Positions 33,160 through 43,821 are shown, counted from the stretch's first letter. The stretch: 64,000 nucleotides of DNA from Flavobacteriaceae bacterium NBU2973 (GCA_026162565.1 JAOEIQ010000008.1:1-64000), one strand, 5' to 3'. Notes: a model not told the origin generated them from the letters alone. Made by a program: numbers and translations.

Positions 33160-34134
33160 ATGAGTTTTTTTAAAAATATATTTTCTTCTGAAAAGAAAGA
33201 AACACTAGATAAAGGGTTAGAAAAATCCAAGTCTAGCTTTATGAATAAATTAAGTAAAGCTGTCGCTGGTAAATCTAAAGTTGATGATGATGTTTTAGAT
33301 AATTTAGAGGAGGTTTTAGTTACTAGTGATGTTGGTGTTAATACTACATTAAAGGTTATAGAACGAATTGAAGAGCGAGTAGCAAGAGATAAGTATTTAG
33401 GAACAGAGGAGCTAAACAAAATTTTGCGAGAAGAGATTGCTGGTTTATTATCTGAAACTAATTCTGGAGAAGATACAGAGTATACTATACCAGAATTACC
33501 AAAGCAAGAAGATGGTAATAAAACACCTTATGTTCTAATGGTTGTAGGAGTAAATGGTGTAGGTAAAACTACTACAATTGGTAAGTTAGCCTATCAGTTT
33601 AAAAAACAAGGGCTTAAGGTTGTTTTAGGTGCAGCAGATACATTTAGAGCTGCAGCAATAGATCAACTTCAAGTTTGGGCAGATAGAGTAGAAGTACCAA
33701 TGATAAAACAAGAAATGGGTAGTGATCCAGCTTCTGTTGCTTTTGATGCATTACAATCTGGCGTTAATCAAAATGCAGATGTCATTATTATAGATACTGC
33801 TGGACGTTTGCACAATAAAGTAAACCTTATGAATGAGCTATCTAAAGTAAAACGTGTTATGCAAAAGGTTGTTGGAGATGCACCTCATGATGTTTTATTA
33901 GTTTTAGATGGTTCTACTGGGCAAAATGCTTTTGAGCAAGCTAAACAATTTACAGCAGCTACAGAAGTAACCTCTTTAGCAGTTACTAAATTAGATGGTA
34001 CAGCAAAAGGTGGTGTAGTAATTGGTATATCAGATCAGTTTCAAATTCCTGTAAAATATATTGGAGTGGGCGAAGGTATTGAAGATTTACAAGTATTCAA
34101 TAAATACGAATTTGTAGACAGTTTCTTCAAATAA
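33160..34134 (+). CDS. ftsY: signal recognition particle receptor FtsY
   Basis: A 324-aa SRP GTPase. The N domain is about 30-110 (MNKLSKAVAGKSKVDDDVLD). The G domain holds GVNGVGKTTTIGKLA (G1), AADTFRAAAIDQL (G2), IIDTAGRLHNK (G3) and TKLDGTAKGG (G4). The acidic A domain of Proteobacterial FtsY is absent, as is normal here. It docks SRP and ribosomes to the membrane. A 112-aa membrane protein follows with a 2-nt gap. Confidence 0.97.
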   Translation: MSFFKNIFSSEKKETLDKGLEKSKSSFMNKLSKAVAGKSKVDDDVLDNLEEVLVTSDVGVNTTLKVIERIEERVARDKYLGTEELNKILREEIAGLLSETNSGEDTEYTIPELPKQEDGNKTPYVLMVVGVNGVGKTTTIGKLAYQFKKQGLKVVLGAADTFRAAAIDQLQVWADRVEVPMIKQEMGSDPASVAFDALQSGVNQNADVIIIDTAGRLHNKVNLMNELSKVKRVMQKVVGDAPHDVLLVLDGSTGQNAFEQAKQFTAATEVTSLAVTKLDGTAKGGVVIGISDQFQIPVKYIGVGEGIEDLQVFNKYEFVDSFFK

Positions 34135-34136
34135 AA

Positions 34137-34475
34137 ATGGAAAGACTTAAAGATGCTAAAATACTTCGAGTTATAACCATAGCTATATTAGTTTATTCTT
34201 CACTAGTTGTATTTGGACAATTAGTGGCTCTTGTTGGAGTCTATTTTGCAGATTCTAAAAATGTAAAAATTAATGAAGACCTAGCTAAACAGTCTGTAGT
34301 TTTTCCTATTTACATTTTATTGCCAATTTTTATTGCGATTGTATTATATACTACAAGAGACCTTTTAAGAAAAGCCTACAACTATAAAATCACTTTATTT
34401 TTAGCTGCTTTCTCGATAGTATATGTAGCTTTTGGGAGTTATTTATATAGCTTTATTCAGGCATTTAATTCCTAA
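34137..34475 (+). CDS. hypothetical membrane protein (112 aa)
   Basis: Three hydrophobic segments (about 12-37, 50-70 and 85-105) joined by short charged loops. I recognise no family. It starts 2 nt after ftsY and must be cotranscribed with it. It converges with the serine hydrolase gene 11 nt away. Confidence 0.7.
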   Translation: MERLKDAKILRVITIAILVYSSLVVFGQLVALVGVYFADSKNVKINEDLAKQSVVFPIYILLPIFIAIVLYTTRDLLRKAYNYKITLFLAAFSIVYVAFGSYLYSFIQAFNS

Positions 34476-34486
34476 AACAACTCGTG

Positions 34487-35602
34487 TTAATTTATTAAGG
34501 CATTGATTTTTGTCCATAAATCATTGTCAAAATTTGATAAAGCAAAGTTGTCTTCATCTGCAGCATTCCCCATTCTAATTACAACTAACTTTTTACTAGG
34601 AACTATATAAATTTTCTGATCATTTTTGCCTAAAGCGCAATACATATCTTCAGGAGCATCAGGAATTAATTCGCCTTGAAATTCAATTTGTGTTTGTGGT
34701 AAATGATAGGTTGATTTTCCATTCAACCACCATAAATAACCATAGGCTTGATTAATATTTTGTGATGTGTTTGTAGCGTCATTTAAAAAACTTTGAGAAA
34801 CTATTTGTGAGTTTTCCCATTCACCATTAGCAGATATTAGCAGTCCAAAACGAGCCATACTTCTTGTATCGCTCCAATAAACATTTAAGTCTTCTAGAGG
34901 TATCCAAGCTCCAGACATACCAATTTTATCTTTTAGTTTTGTGTTAAAATAATTGTTCCAACTACTGTTGCTAACTTGAGCAACAACTTCTTGCATTTTT
35001 ACATATACATTATGATAAGCCCAACGTGTGTTTGCATCAGATATATATTGCAAATTTTCTGAACTAATAGAATTTCCTAAACTATCGTCTAAACCAGAAT
35101 TCATGGATAATAGGTTTTTACAAGTGATTAGGTTTTCTTTTTCTAAAGTTGCACTTGTCCAGCCAGTTCCAACATAATCTGATACTTTATTATCAATATT
35201 GATTAATCCTTCATCTTCAGCAATGCCACTTAGGGTTGCTGTTAATGTTTTTCCAGCGCTTGCCCAATACCAAGGTGTGGTTTCATCATGACCATTCATA
35301 TAATGTTCAATAACAATCTTTCCATTATGAAGTATTATAAAACTTTTAGAATTTTTTTCTTCTAGAAAATCCAGAAGAGGTTGTAATTGAGATATATTCC
35401 AATTTAAATCATCGAGAGAAATAGTTTCCCAACTATCAGAATTTAAAGGAGGATAATATATTTCTGAAGTTTCAACTCCTTCTGTGTCTGGTTCAGTAGG
35501 TTCAGTAATATCAGTATTAGAACAGTTGTAAGCCAGAAAAATGCTATTCAGAAAAACAAATGACATTTTTTTCATTATTCGGTTTTTCATTAAGACTATC
35601 AA
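34487..35602 (-). CDS. serine hydrolase (beta-lactamase family), probable lipoprotein
   Basis: A 371-aa protein. The active-site SxxK is SAGK (WYWASAGKTLTATL). A Tyr motif is found in RWAYHNVY. A typical HGG is missing; the equivalent stretch seems to be near CALGKNDQKIYIVP, as in the EstB or 6-aminohexanoate-dimer hydrolase subgroup. The N-terminus has several Met codons; the one at MKKMSFVFLNSIFLAYNC gives a plausible lipobox. The reaction is unknown. It is divergent from rimO (51-nt gap). Confidence 0.85.
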   Translation of the reverse strand: MIVLMKNRIMKKMSFVFLNSIFLAYNCSNTDITEPTEPDTEGVETSEIYYPPLNSDSWETISLDDLNWNISQLQPLLDFLEEKNSKSFIILHNGKIVIEHYMNGHDETTPWYWASAGKTLTATLSGIAEDEGLINIDNKVSDYVGTGWTSATLEKENLITCKNLLSMNSGLDDSLGNSISSENLQYISDANTRWAYHNVYVKMQEVVAQVSNSSWNNYFNTKLKDKIGMSGAWIPLEDLNVYWSDTRSMARFGLLISANGEWENSQIVSQSFLNDATNTSQNINQAYGYLWWLNGKSTYHLPQTQIEFQGELIPDAPEDMYCALGKNDQKIYIVPSKKLVVIRMGNAADEDNFALSNFDNDLWTKINALIN

Positions 35603-35628
35603 ATATATGAAAGGTTTAATTTAGATTG

Positions 35629-35636
35629 TATCTTTG
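35629..35636 (+). promoter_or_regulatory. -7 box upstream of rimO
   Basis: TATCTTTG lies 17 nt before the rimO ATG at 35654; the gap also has to serve the divergent hydrolase gene. Confidence 0.45.
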
Positions 35637-35653
35637 CCACCGAAAATACTAAC

Positions 35654-36958
35654 ATGAGAACGAAGACACGAAAAAAAAATAAAATCAATGTTATTACTCT
35701 AGGCTGTAGTAAAAATGTTTATGATAGCGAAGTGTTAATGGGGCAACTTAAAGCCAGTGGTAAAGATGTAGTACATGAAGAAGAAGGTAATGTGGTTGTG
35801 ATTAATACTTGTGGTTTTATTAATAATGCTAAAGAGGAAAGTGTCAATACTATTTTAGAGTATATGCACAAAAAAGAAGAAGGTGAAGTTGATAAAGTAT
35901 TTGTTACAGGATGTTTGAGTGAGCGCTACAAGCCTGACTTGCAAAAAGAAATTCCAAACGTAGATCAGTATTTTGGTACAACTGAATTACCTGGATTATT
36001 AAAAGCTTTAGGAGCAGACTATAGGCATGAATTAATAGGTGAGCGTCTTACTACCACACCTAAAAATTATGCTTATTTAAAGATAGCTGAAGGTTGTGAT
36101 AGACCTTGCAGTTTTTGTGCAATCCCTTTAATGCGAGGTAAACATAAATCTACTCCAATTGAGGATCTAGTAATTGAAGCAGAAAAACTAGCGGCTAATG
36201 GCGTTAAAGAATTAATCTTAATTGCTCAAGACCTCACTTATTATGGTCTTGATTTATACAAAAAGAGAAATCTAGCTGAATTACTTGAAAATCTTGTAAA
36301 AGTTGATGGTATTGATTGGATTCGTCTCCATTATGCATTTCCAACGGGTTTCCCTATGGACGTTTTAGATTTAATGAAGCAAGAGCCAAAAATTTGTAAT
36401 TATTTAGACATTCCACTTCAACATATTTCAGATTCTATTTTAAAGAGCATGCGCCGCGGAACTACTAAAGAGAAAACTACTAAATTAATTAGAGAGTTTA
36501 GAGCTAAAGTTCCAGAAATGGCTATTCGCACAACTTTAATAGTTGGGTATCCAGGAGAGACAGAAGACGATTTTCAAACACTCAAACAATGGGTTCAAGA
36601 TATGCGTTTTGAGCGTTTAGGGTGCTTTACATATTCACATGAAGAAAACACACATGCTTACAATTTAGAAGATGATGTGCCTCAAGAAGTAAAGCAACAA
36701 CGAGCTAATGATATTATGGAGATTCAATCTCAAATTTCATGGGAATTAAATCAAGAGAAAATTAGCCAAGAATTTAAGGTAGTTATTGATAGAAAAGAAG
36801 GAAACTATTTTATTGGTCGCACAGAGTTTGATTCACCAGATGTTGATAACGAAGTACTTATAGATGCTACAAAAACGTATTTAAAAACTGGAGAGTTTGT
36901 TAATGTAAAAGTTATAGAAGCTGAAGACTTTGATCTGTATGCTGAAGTTGTTAATTAG
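35654..36958 (+). CDS. rimO: ribosomal protein S12 methylthiotransferase RimO
   Basis: A 434-aa radical SAM methylthiotransferase. The N-terminal cluster ligands are Cys18 (LGCSKN), Cys53 (NTCGF) and Cys87 (VTGCLSE). The radical SAM cluster is Cys148, Cys152 and Cys155 (GCDRPCSFCAIP). The TRAM-like C-terminus follows (RKEGNYFIGRTEFDSPDVDN, typical of RimO rather than MiaB). It adds a methylthio group to an Asp of S12. No gene is coupled to it. Confidence 0.95.
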   Translation: MRTKTRKKNKINVITLGCSKNVYDSEVLMGQLKASGKDVVHEEEGNVVVINTCGFINNAKEESVNTILEYMHKKEEGEVDKVFVTGCLSERYKPDLQKEIPNVDQYFGTTELPGLLKALGADYRHELIGERLTTTPKNYAYLKIAEGCDRPCSFCAIPLMRGKHKSTPIEDLVIEAEKLAANGVKELILIAQDLTYYGLDLYKKRNLAELLENLVKVDGIDWIRLHYAFPTGFPMDVLDLMKQEPKICNYLDIPLQHISDSILKSMRRGTTKEKTTKLIREFRAKVPEMAIRTTLIVGYPGETEDDFQTLKQWVQDMRFERLGCFTYSHEENTHAYNLEDDVPQEVKQQRANDIMEIQSQISWELNQEKISQEFKVVIDRKEGNYFIGRTEFDSPDVDNEVLIDATKTYLKTGEFVNVKVIEAEDFDLYAEVVN

Positions 36959-37086
36959 TGACTTTTAAGTAAAAAAGTGGTCTTAAATGTAGACTTAACT
37001 TATTGCAATTGAACTTTTTAGAAAAAAATAAACTCGAAATTTTTCTATGTATATTTTATGGTTTTATGATTGGAGTTACTTATTGG

Positions 37087-39054
37087 TTATTGTAACTCAT
37101 TTAAATAATTTCTATTTACTTTAAAACCTAATTTTTGAGCTTGTAAAGCATCCTTTAAAGCTGCAGCTTTATTACCATTTCCATTGTGCGCATAGGAGCG
37201 ATTCATATATAACGACGCTCTTCTAGAGTCGTATCTAATAGCAGAATTTAATTGTTTTACTGCTTTTTCAAAGTCTTCTGTCCTTAAGTAGCATATTCCT
37301 AAACTATTATGAATTTCAGAATCTGTAGGTTCAGCTTTTAAATAATTACTATAGTCAATAATAGCTTTATCATATTGTTGTCTATCAAAATAGGCAAAGC
37401 CTCTATTAGATAGAGCTGTTAAGTTATCTGAATCTATTTCTAGGGCTTTATTTAAATCGGCAAAGCATTGATCCCAATTCCCTTTAGAACCATAAACAGC
37501 ACCTCTATTACCCAAAGCATCGGCATTATCAGTATCTATAGATAAACTCTTATTAAAATCATTTAGGGCAAAATCGATTTTTCCTTGATCAAAATAAATT
37601 TTACCTCTATTTACATATAATTCTGAAGAAGGAGCCAGTGAAATACCTCGACTATATACTTCTATTGCTTTATTAACTTGGTTACTGCTTCTGTAATGTA
37701 ATCCTAAATTTTGATAACCCAAAGATGATTTCGGGTTTAAGTCTAAAACATTTCTAAAAAGTGTTTCGCTATTTTTCCAATTGCCAACATTCATTAATGA
37801 GGTGATTAAAAAGAAACCAACGATGCCTCCTGTAACCAGAAATTGCTTGGCTTTATTAACTTCAAGTTTATTGAGTAAATACACTAAAATAAAGAATAAG
37901 CCAATGCTTGGAATATAAGTATATCTGTCTGATAAAAACGCAGCTCTACCAGATGATGTATAGGTTAATATTGGAGAAATTGTTAATCCAAAAAATAACA
38001 ATCCACCAAGAATTACAGTAGTTTTTTGTCGCATTTTCCAAGCAAAAAAGTATATAGCTGCAACAATAAGAGGAAATACATAAAGTGAATAAGAAAAGAA
38101 ACTAAAGATGGCCTCGTGAGAATATTCAATAGATGTGTTTATTGGAATAAAACTATGTACTATCCATAATACAAATCTTAAGGATGCAGATAATAATAAC
38201 TGTAGTATAAATGGTAAGTCATTTATTAATGGCAATGCAGAAATATTTGTGGCCTTTTTAGCAACGTCTCCACTTTGATTTACAACCTCACTACCAAAAT
38301 CCAGTATGCCATAGAAATAAATTAAAATCCCAAAGGCAATAAAATAAGGTACTTTATTAATAATTGATTTTAAGGTTATTTTATTTGTATACCACAAATC
38401 AGTTAAAAATATAACTGCTAAAAGTGTCAGTCCCATTGACTTTGATAAACCTGATAATAAATACAGAACTGCTCCTACAACAAGGAAAACGTATTTTCTT
38501 TGTTCGACATATTTTATGTAGAAGTACCAGCTCAATAAAAAGAAGAGAGAAAACAGGACATCTTTACGTTCTGTAGCCCAAGCTACAGACTCTAATCGAA
38601 GAGGGTTTATAGCAAATAGTAAGGCTAGGAGACAAGCAGAAAATAAAAGTTTCCTTTTATCATTATATAATCTTGAAAACAGTTTTGTTCCTATAAAAAA
38701 TAAAATAATTGTATTTAAAATATGTAATAACCAATTTATAGTGTGAAAATGTGAAGCACTATTTCCAAAAATAGTATGTTGAGCTTTCCACGTTAAAAAA
38801 GTCAAGGGCTTATAGTGAGGTCCAAATATTTTAGATTGAAAAACTTCAGAATAAGGTATATTAGGATTTGTTACTAAAGGATTTTCATGGATTAAAACAC
38901 CATCATCGATATTAACAAAATCATAGGTTGAGGTTCTGGCAAATATTAAAATATTTATACCAATTAGTATTAAAACATACCACAGAGGTTTAGTCCATTT
39001 ACCTTCATTTTTATTTGAACTAATTGGAGACGCTTTCTTATTTTTTGCTGCCAT
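37087..39054 (-). CDS. membrane protein with C-terminal TPR repeats (GT-C-like)
   Basis: A 655-aa protein. The first 400 or so residues hold about ten transmembrane segments with FVNIDDGVLIHENPLV in the first loop and RLESVAWATERKDVLFSLFF in a later loop. These are the marks of the TMTC/PMT-like GT-C glycosyltransferase group, where the Asp-Asp would be catalytic. Residues of about 435-640 are six or so TPR units (PKSSLGYQNLGLHYRSSNQV, SELYVNRGKIYFDQGKIDFA). It may O-glycosylate exported proteins, as Bacteroidota do; this is inference. Confidence 0.82.
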   Translation of the reverse strand: MAAKNKKASPISSNKNEGKWTKPLWYVLILIGINILIFARTSTYDFVNIDDGVLIHENPLVTNPNIPYSEVFQSKIFGPHYKPLTFLTWKAQHTIFGNSASHFHTINWLLHILNTIILFFIGTKLFSRLYNDKRKLLFSACLLALLFAINPLRLESVAWATERKDVLFSLFFLLSWYFYIKYVEQRKYVFLVVGAVLYLLSGLSKSMGLTLLAVIFLTDLWYTNKITLKSIINKVPYFIAFGILIYFYGILDFGSEVVNQSGDVAKKATNISALPLINDLPFILQLLLSASLRFVLWIVHSFIPINTSIEYSHEAIFSFFSYSLYVFPLIVAAIYFFAWKMRQKTTVILGGLLFFGLTISPILTYTSSGRAAFLSDRYTYIPSIGLFFILVYLLNKLEVNKAKQFLVTGGIVGFFLITSLMNVGNWKNSETLFRNVLDLNPKSSLGYQNLGLHYRSSNQVNKAIEVYSRGISLAPSSELYVNRGKIYFDQGKIDFALNDFNKSLSIDTDNADALGNRGAVYGSKGNWDQCFADLNKALEIDSDNLTALSNRGFAYFDRQQYDKAIIDYSNYLKAEPTDSEIHNSLGICYLRTEDFEKAVKQLNSAIRYDSRRASLYMNRSYAHNGNGNKAAALKDALQAQKLGFKVNRNYLNELQ

Positions 39055-39166
39055 CGTAAATAATGGGTTAGTTATTTAGGATAACAATTTAAAAAAATAT
39101 TAATAGTGTGTCTTAAATTATAGCTTAAGTCACTTAAAATTCAGATGAGTACTCAATTTCAAATAT

Positions 39167-40426
39167 TTAAGAGCTCTTTTTTAGTTTTCTATTAATTTTT
39201 TTAATGGCAGATTCAATAGATTTTTCCGGTTCAATAATATTATACTTGCCCCAAAAATCTGGATCTGAAAACCCTGAAGCTTCTTCACTTAATATCATAC
39301 TTGGTTTTAGCGGATTTAGAGGTTTACTGTTAGTATTGTCGCTTCTCCAGTCTGTCACAGCCATTTCACTATTTAAGGTATACACACTATTAAAAAGCTT
39401 TTGTTCCCAATCTACTTTAAAACTTAAGGCGATATTACTGTAACCATAATACCATTGACCATCTTTTATTCTGTAATCAACTCTGTATGAAGCTTTAGTA
39501 GGCCAAACGTTAACTCTTCTAGGCTTTTTTCTAATGAACATTTTACTAGCTAATTCACGATTAGAAATATTTAAACTGTAAGCAGCGCTTACAAGTGCAA
39601 ATGACTCGGAATCGATGTAGAGTTTACCAAAATACAAAGGGTAATCAATATTATCTTTTTGTTTAAAATTTACTACATAAACATCTCGATTATTAACTTT
39701 TGATGAATTGTCAAAAGTGAAATCATAATCCTTGAGGTCTTCAAAAGTGAAAACAAATTGTTGATATTTAATCATATCAGTATAAAGTGCACTAAATGGA
39801 CCACCGATAAGTTTTACAGCTATGGTATCAAGTTTTGTATAATCGACACTTTTTCTAGCCTTAATTAAATCAACTTTATCATTTTTAAGAGACGTGTAAG
39901 GAGCCTTGTGTATGTTCACTACAGCTTCAGATAGAGAAGCGTTTTTTCGTCTGTTTTTTATGGTTTCTCTGTAAAAGGCGGTCATTATTTTACTATTGCC
40001 TCCATAATTTTCACCTTTTTTAGAGAGCATAGCTTTTACGAGAGATTCAGCATCTTTGATGGTAATAATATTTACTTGAGAAAGTTGAGTAGCTTCAGGA
40101 ATTAAAAGAATAGTTGAACGTTTTAGCATCTTAAAATCTTCTAATGAGATATTTCTTTCTTTAAATCCTAAATAAGATACACTTAAAGTTGGATTAATTA
40201 AATCATTAGGGATTTTAATTAAAAACTCTCCCTCATTGTTGGTGATAGTACTGATGTTTGTTCCAACAATATTTATATCTGCAAATGTAAGTTCGTTTTT
40301 AGAGTCATTATCTTTGACAATACCCTTGTATTCAGTAAATCCTTTGTCTTGAGAAAATAATTGAATTGAAAATAAACTTATAAGTAATAGTGTTGGAAAT
40401 AATTTGATTTTACAGATTGGTTTCAT
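39167..40426 (-). CDS. carboxypeptidase-like regulatory domain protein, exported
   Basis: About 419 aa. I prefer the ATG at 40426 (MKPICKIKLFPTLLLISLFS, a signal peptide) to the upstream one at 40450. Residues of about 30-115 are a CarboxypepD_reg beta-sandwich (YKGIVKDNDSKNELTFADIN). The rest resembles the surface/outer-membrane-associated proteins of unknown function that follow this domain in Bacteroidota, with FGKLYIDSESFALVSAAYSL in the core. Role unknown. It reads in the same direction as the methyltransferase and peptidase genes upstream. Confidence 0.82.
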   Translation of the reverse strand: MKPICKIKLFPTLLLISLFSIQLFSQDKGFTEYKGIVKDNDSKNELTFADINIVGTNISTITNNEGEFLIKIPNDLINPTLSVSYLGFKERNISLEDFKMLKRSTILLIPEATQLSQVNIITIKDAESLVKAMLSKKGENYGGNSKIMTAFYRETIKNRRKNASLSEAVVNIHKAPYTSLKNDKVDLIKARKSVDYTKLDTIAVKLIGGPFSALYTDMIKYQQFVFTFEDLKDYDFTFDNSSKVNNRDVYVVNFKQKDNIDYPLYFGKLYIDSESFALVSAAYSLNISNRELASKMFIRKKPRRVNVWPTKASYRVDYRIKDGQWYYGYSNIALSFKVDWEQKLFNSVYTLNSEMAVTDWRSDNTNSKPLNPLKPSMILSEEASGFSDPDFWGKYNIIEPEKSIESAIKKINRKLKKSS

Positions 40427-40489
40427 AACAAATGAATTTATAGTCAGCATAAGTTACTAACTTTAAAATAATTAATTAAAAAACTAATG

Positions 40490-41209
40490 TTAAAAATTCA
40501 TGAAATTATCTAACTTAAAACGGTCACTACTTTTTAGATTAATCATTTTTTTCGGATTATTAATTAAGTCAGAATAATTAAGCTTTAACACTTCATTAAA
40601 TAAAAGGTCATCAATTTTATAAGAACTATCAAAACTTCTCTTTAAAGTAATGATTCCTAATCCATAGTCAGAATCCAATACTGAAATATGTAATTTCTCA
40701 TCTAAAGATCTTTTCAAATAGTGAATACTCTTCCAGACATCTCCACACCAAGCACCTTTCCAACCTTCTCTCAACTTTATAGCTTTGGTAGGATATTCTT
40801 CTCTTGGTGAAGCAGCATGTTCATTAGGAGGATAGCAATCGTGAACTATGATTACTCCATTTGTACTTAAAATTTCTAGAGAATTAAGGATGTCTTCTAG
40901 AGATTGCTTAAAAGTATGCATACCATCCACAAAAATTAGATTTACTCCACCTTTTGACTTTAATCTTTCTTTATTTTTTTTAAAAAAGGAACTACTTTCT
41001 AATTGATAATAGGAGTTATTTAGATTTGAAAAATTTATAAAATTCCAAGCAATTTTTTTTAGAGTATTAAATGCAAAATTAAGGTCTACAGCTATCTTTT
41101 TTCTACATTTTATTCTAAAAAAAGTAGCTCCATTAGAAACACCAATTTCTAAATAAGTTTTCTTGTCATAACTATCAATGATACTCTGAAGTAATTCTAA
41201 CCTTGTCAT
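40490..41209 (-). CDS. class I SAM-dependent methyltransferase
   Basis: A 239-aa protein of the Methyltransf_24 type. The SAM motif is TYLEIGVSNGATFFRI, followed by KIAVDLNF, LIFVDGMHTFKQSLED and GVIIVHDCYPPNEHAAS. This fits the small-molecule or sugar methyltransferases of glycan clusters. The ATG lies 3 nt past the peptidase stop at 41213, so it is coupled to that gene. Substrate unknown. Confidence 0.85.
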   Translation of the reverse strand: MTRLELLQSIIDSYDKKTYLEIGVSNGATFFRIKCRKKIAVDLNFAFNTLKKIAWNFINFSNLNNSYYQLESSSFFKKNKERLKSKGGVNLIFVDGMHTFKQSLEDILNSLEILSTNGVIIVHDCYPPNEHAASPREEYPTKAIKLREGWKGAWCGDVWKSIHYLKRSLDEKLHISVLDSDYGLGIITLKRSFDSSYKIDDLLFNEVLKLNYSDLINNPKKMINLKSSDRFKLDNFMNF

Positions 41210-41212
41210 TTG

Positions 41213-43702
41213 TTAGAGCTCAAAAGCATTATTGTTTACAAAGAAAATGGCATTAACTAAAAATAGTTTTCCATTTTCCCAAAAGCTTCTAAACATCACA
41301 TTATCTGCAAAATAAATAACACTACCGCTTCCCATTCGTTCCTCTCCAAATACTAGAGAATTTGATAATTCCTTCAAGGCTTCACTTCCTGCAAATCCGG
41401 AAACTTTAACAACCTTATCTCCAATATGAGCTACGTTATAACCACTACCTAATAAGCTAAATGACGACGATCCTATTTTTAGAGAAAAATAAGTGTCATC
41501 ATAACCAAATGCCATTGGATGCGTATTATCAACCTTTGTTTTAAAGATGGCTCCAGTAATAAGTTGCTTAGCGTATTCGCGTTCACGATCTGCATAAGGT
41601 GTTAAGTTCTTTCTATCACTATCTTCTCCTTCTTTTTTATTACGTTTAAGAGCAAAACCATCTTTATTAGCAAACGCATTTAAAGCTCGATCTATAGCAA
41701 TTAATTTACCACCTTTTCGAACCCAATCTTTTATTTTATTCATTTTAGATTCATCCAGTAAACTACCATAATAACCACTCGGCATTATTAGAACATGATA
41801 CTTGTCAAGGTTTATGTAGCCAAGATTTTCGGTGTTAATAGATGTAACAGGATACTGTAATTGTTGCTCAAAGAAATGCCATAAGGCTCCATAACTCAAT
41901 GATGAAGTGTTATCACCAGAAAGCATGGCTATTTTTTGTTTATTAACTAGTTTGATATCAGGAGACCCAAAATCTGGACCATTAGTCGAAAAACCAGAAT
42001 TTACAGCATTAAGTTTTCTATTATATTTATTAGCAGTTTTTAAAACAGTGTTATCAAAATCGGACATTTTTTTATTATCACCTCTAACAATTATTAGAGA
42101 GCCTCTATCAAAAGATTCTCCAGCAGTTTTTATTGGTTTTTCTGTAAAGCGAACTTTAATATTTTGCTGTATTAAATCGGATAAAAATTTAGCGTCTTTT
42201 AAACTATCCCACTCAACTATATAGCCAGTAGCATTAGGATTTATAGAATTATTTATTGTAGCAGATGCAGTGCTATTAGCATTTACTAAACTAGTTGTAG
42301 CAACAGTATGTAAGCCATATGCATATGGTAAACTCCACGCAGTTATATCATAGGTTAAGGAGTCGCTTAACTTTCCATTCGGTTCAAATAATACTTTAAT
42401 CATTTTGCCTTTTGGCTGGTTGGTGCTCACTACTAAATTATCTTTTGAAAGATTGATACTTCCTTGTGAGGCAGAGTTGTAACTGTAACCACTCACTTTA
42501 TTAGTAGATGTGCTGCCATACCTAATTTCATGTTTATCGAGTAACGATTTTAGTGATTCTATTTTATCACTATCTCCAGTCATAACATAGCTTTTATATT
42601 TTAATCCAGAGGTATTAAAAAATTGCTTGAATTCACTATTTAATTTCGTTGCGTTTTTTGAGGATATTTCTACTGTAGATAAACCTGTAGTTGTATGATG
42701 TTTCATTCTATCTACAAGAGTTAAAACATCGCCTTCATCGTTTAAAATACCCAAACCTGCGCGACCATGACCAGCTTGTTCATAAGTCATTCCTATGGCT
42801 CCCATAAACGTTGGATATGTATCTCCATAGCTAGGATAAAACAAATCAAATCGCTCACGAGTAAAATAAAGCCAACCTTCTGCATCAAAATATCTGGCGT
42901 GATTTTTTCCTATTTGAGTTTGAAAATCACGTTGCCAATCACTAATTATTTCATGATAAGGTTCTGCTGCTGGAGCAAAATAATAAGGTTCATTTATTCC
43001 TTGCTCATGAAAGTCTACATGGATATGTGGTAACCATTTATTATATACTTTTAACCTAGAAGCAGATTCTATTTGGCTAGCCCAAGCCCAATCTCTGTTT
43101 AAATCAAATAAATAATGATTAGGTCTTCCTCCTGGCCAAGGCTCATTATGTTCACTAGCTTGTTGGTCAATATCATAAGGCACACTTGCCGTTTCATTAT
43201 ACCAATTTGCATAACGATCACGACCATCTGGATTTATACAAGGATCTATTATAACAACTGTATTTTCTAACCAAGCTTGTTTTTCGGTTAATAGCTTGAA
43301 TATTGTATTCATTGCAGCTTCGGTACTTGAAGCTTCATTACCATGTACATTATAGCTTAACCATACAATTGCTATATTAGTATTAGTAGGAGTGCCACTT
43401 AAAACTCCTGCATTTTTTAGATTATTTTCTCGAATAGTTTCAAGATTTTTTAAATTCTTTTCTGAAGACACATAAGCTACATACAGAGGTCGACGCTCGT
43501 AGGTTTCACCGTATTTTTCTAATTTAACTTGATTTCGGTTTGTAGCTTCAACATGTTTAAAGTAGTCTACAACTTGGTGATGTCTTGAAAATTTTGTTCC
43601 TATTTCATAACCTAAAAAATCTGAAGGCGATTGCATATTTTGTGCAAATGTTAGGAAACTTGAAAATAAAACGACTAGTAATAGTGAATGTAGTTTTTGC
43701 AT
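41213..43702 (-). CDS. M14 family zinc carboxypeptidase
   Basis: An 829-aa exported peptidase. It has a short N-terminal hydrophobic signal (MQKLHSLLLVVLFSSFLTFA). The zinc ligands appear to be the His and Glu of NVHGNEASS and the His of HIHVDFHEQG. PDGRDRYANW and the DLNRDW region follow the family. The C-terminal half holds a class I glutamine-amidotransferase-like domain (YHVLIMPSGYYGSLLD, GGKLIAIDRALNAFA). It removes C-terminal residues from peptides, probably in the periplasm. It starts the minus-strand group reaching down to the methyltransferase. Confidence 0.9.
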   Translation of the reverse strand: MQKLHSLLLVVLFSSFLTFAQNMQSPSDFLGYEIGTKFSRHHQVVDYFKHVEATNRNQVKLEKYGETYERRPLYVAYVSSEKNLKNLETIRENNLKNAGVLSGTPTNTNIAIVWLSYNVHGNEASSTEAAMNTIFKLLTEKQAWLENTVVIIDPCINPDGRDRYANWYNETASVPYDIDQQASEHNEPWPGGRPNHYLFDLNRDWAWASQIESASRLKVYNKWLPHIHVDFHEQGINEPYYFAPAAEPYHEIISDWQRDFQTQIGKNHARYFDAEGWLYFTRERFDLFYPSYGDTYPTFMGAIGMTYEQAGHGRAGLGILNDEGDVLTLVDRMKHHTTTGLSTVEISSKNATKLNSEFKQFFNTSGLKYKSYVMTGDSDKIESLKSLLDKHEIRYGSTSTNKVSGYSYNSASQGSINLSKDNLVVSTNQPKGKMIKVLFEPNGKLSDSLTYDITAWSLPYAYGLHTVATTSLVNANSTASATINNSINPNATGYIVEWDSLKDAKFLSDLIQQNIKVRFTEKPIKTAGESFDRGSLIIVRGDNKKMSDFDNTVLKTANKYNRKLNAVNSGFSTNGPDFGSPDIKLVNKQKIAMLSGDNTSSLSYGALWHFFEQQLQYPVTSINTENLGYINLDKYHVLIMPSGYYGSLLDESKMNKIKDWVRKGGKLIAIDRALNAFANKDGFALKRNKKEGEDSDRKNLTPYADREREYAKQLITGAIFKTKVDNTHPMAFGYDDTYFSLKIGSSSFSLLGSGYNVAHIGDKVVKVSGFAGSEALKELSNSLVFGEERMGSGSVIYFADNVMFRSFWENGKLFLVNAIFFVNNNAFEL

Positions 43703-43821
43703 GTTTTGATTGATTTTGCTCTATAATAGCGATAAAGATATGAAGCGAAACTGAATTAACTAAAATTTAGGAGTTAAAATATTAAAGAGCATTATCTTTA
43801 CACAAGATTTCATAATTAACT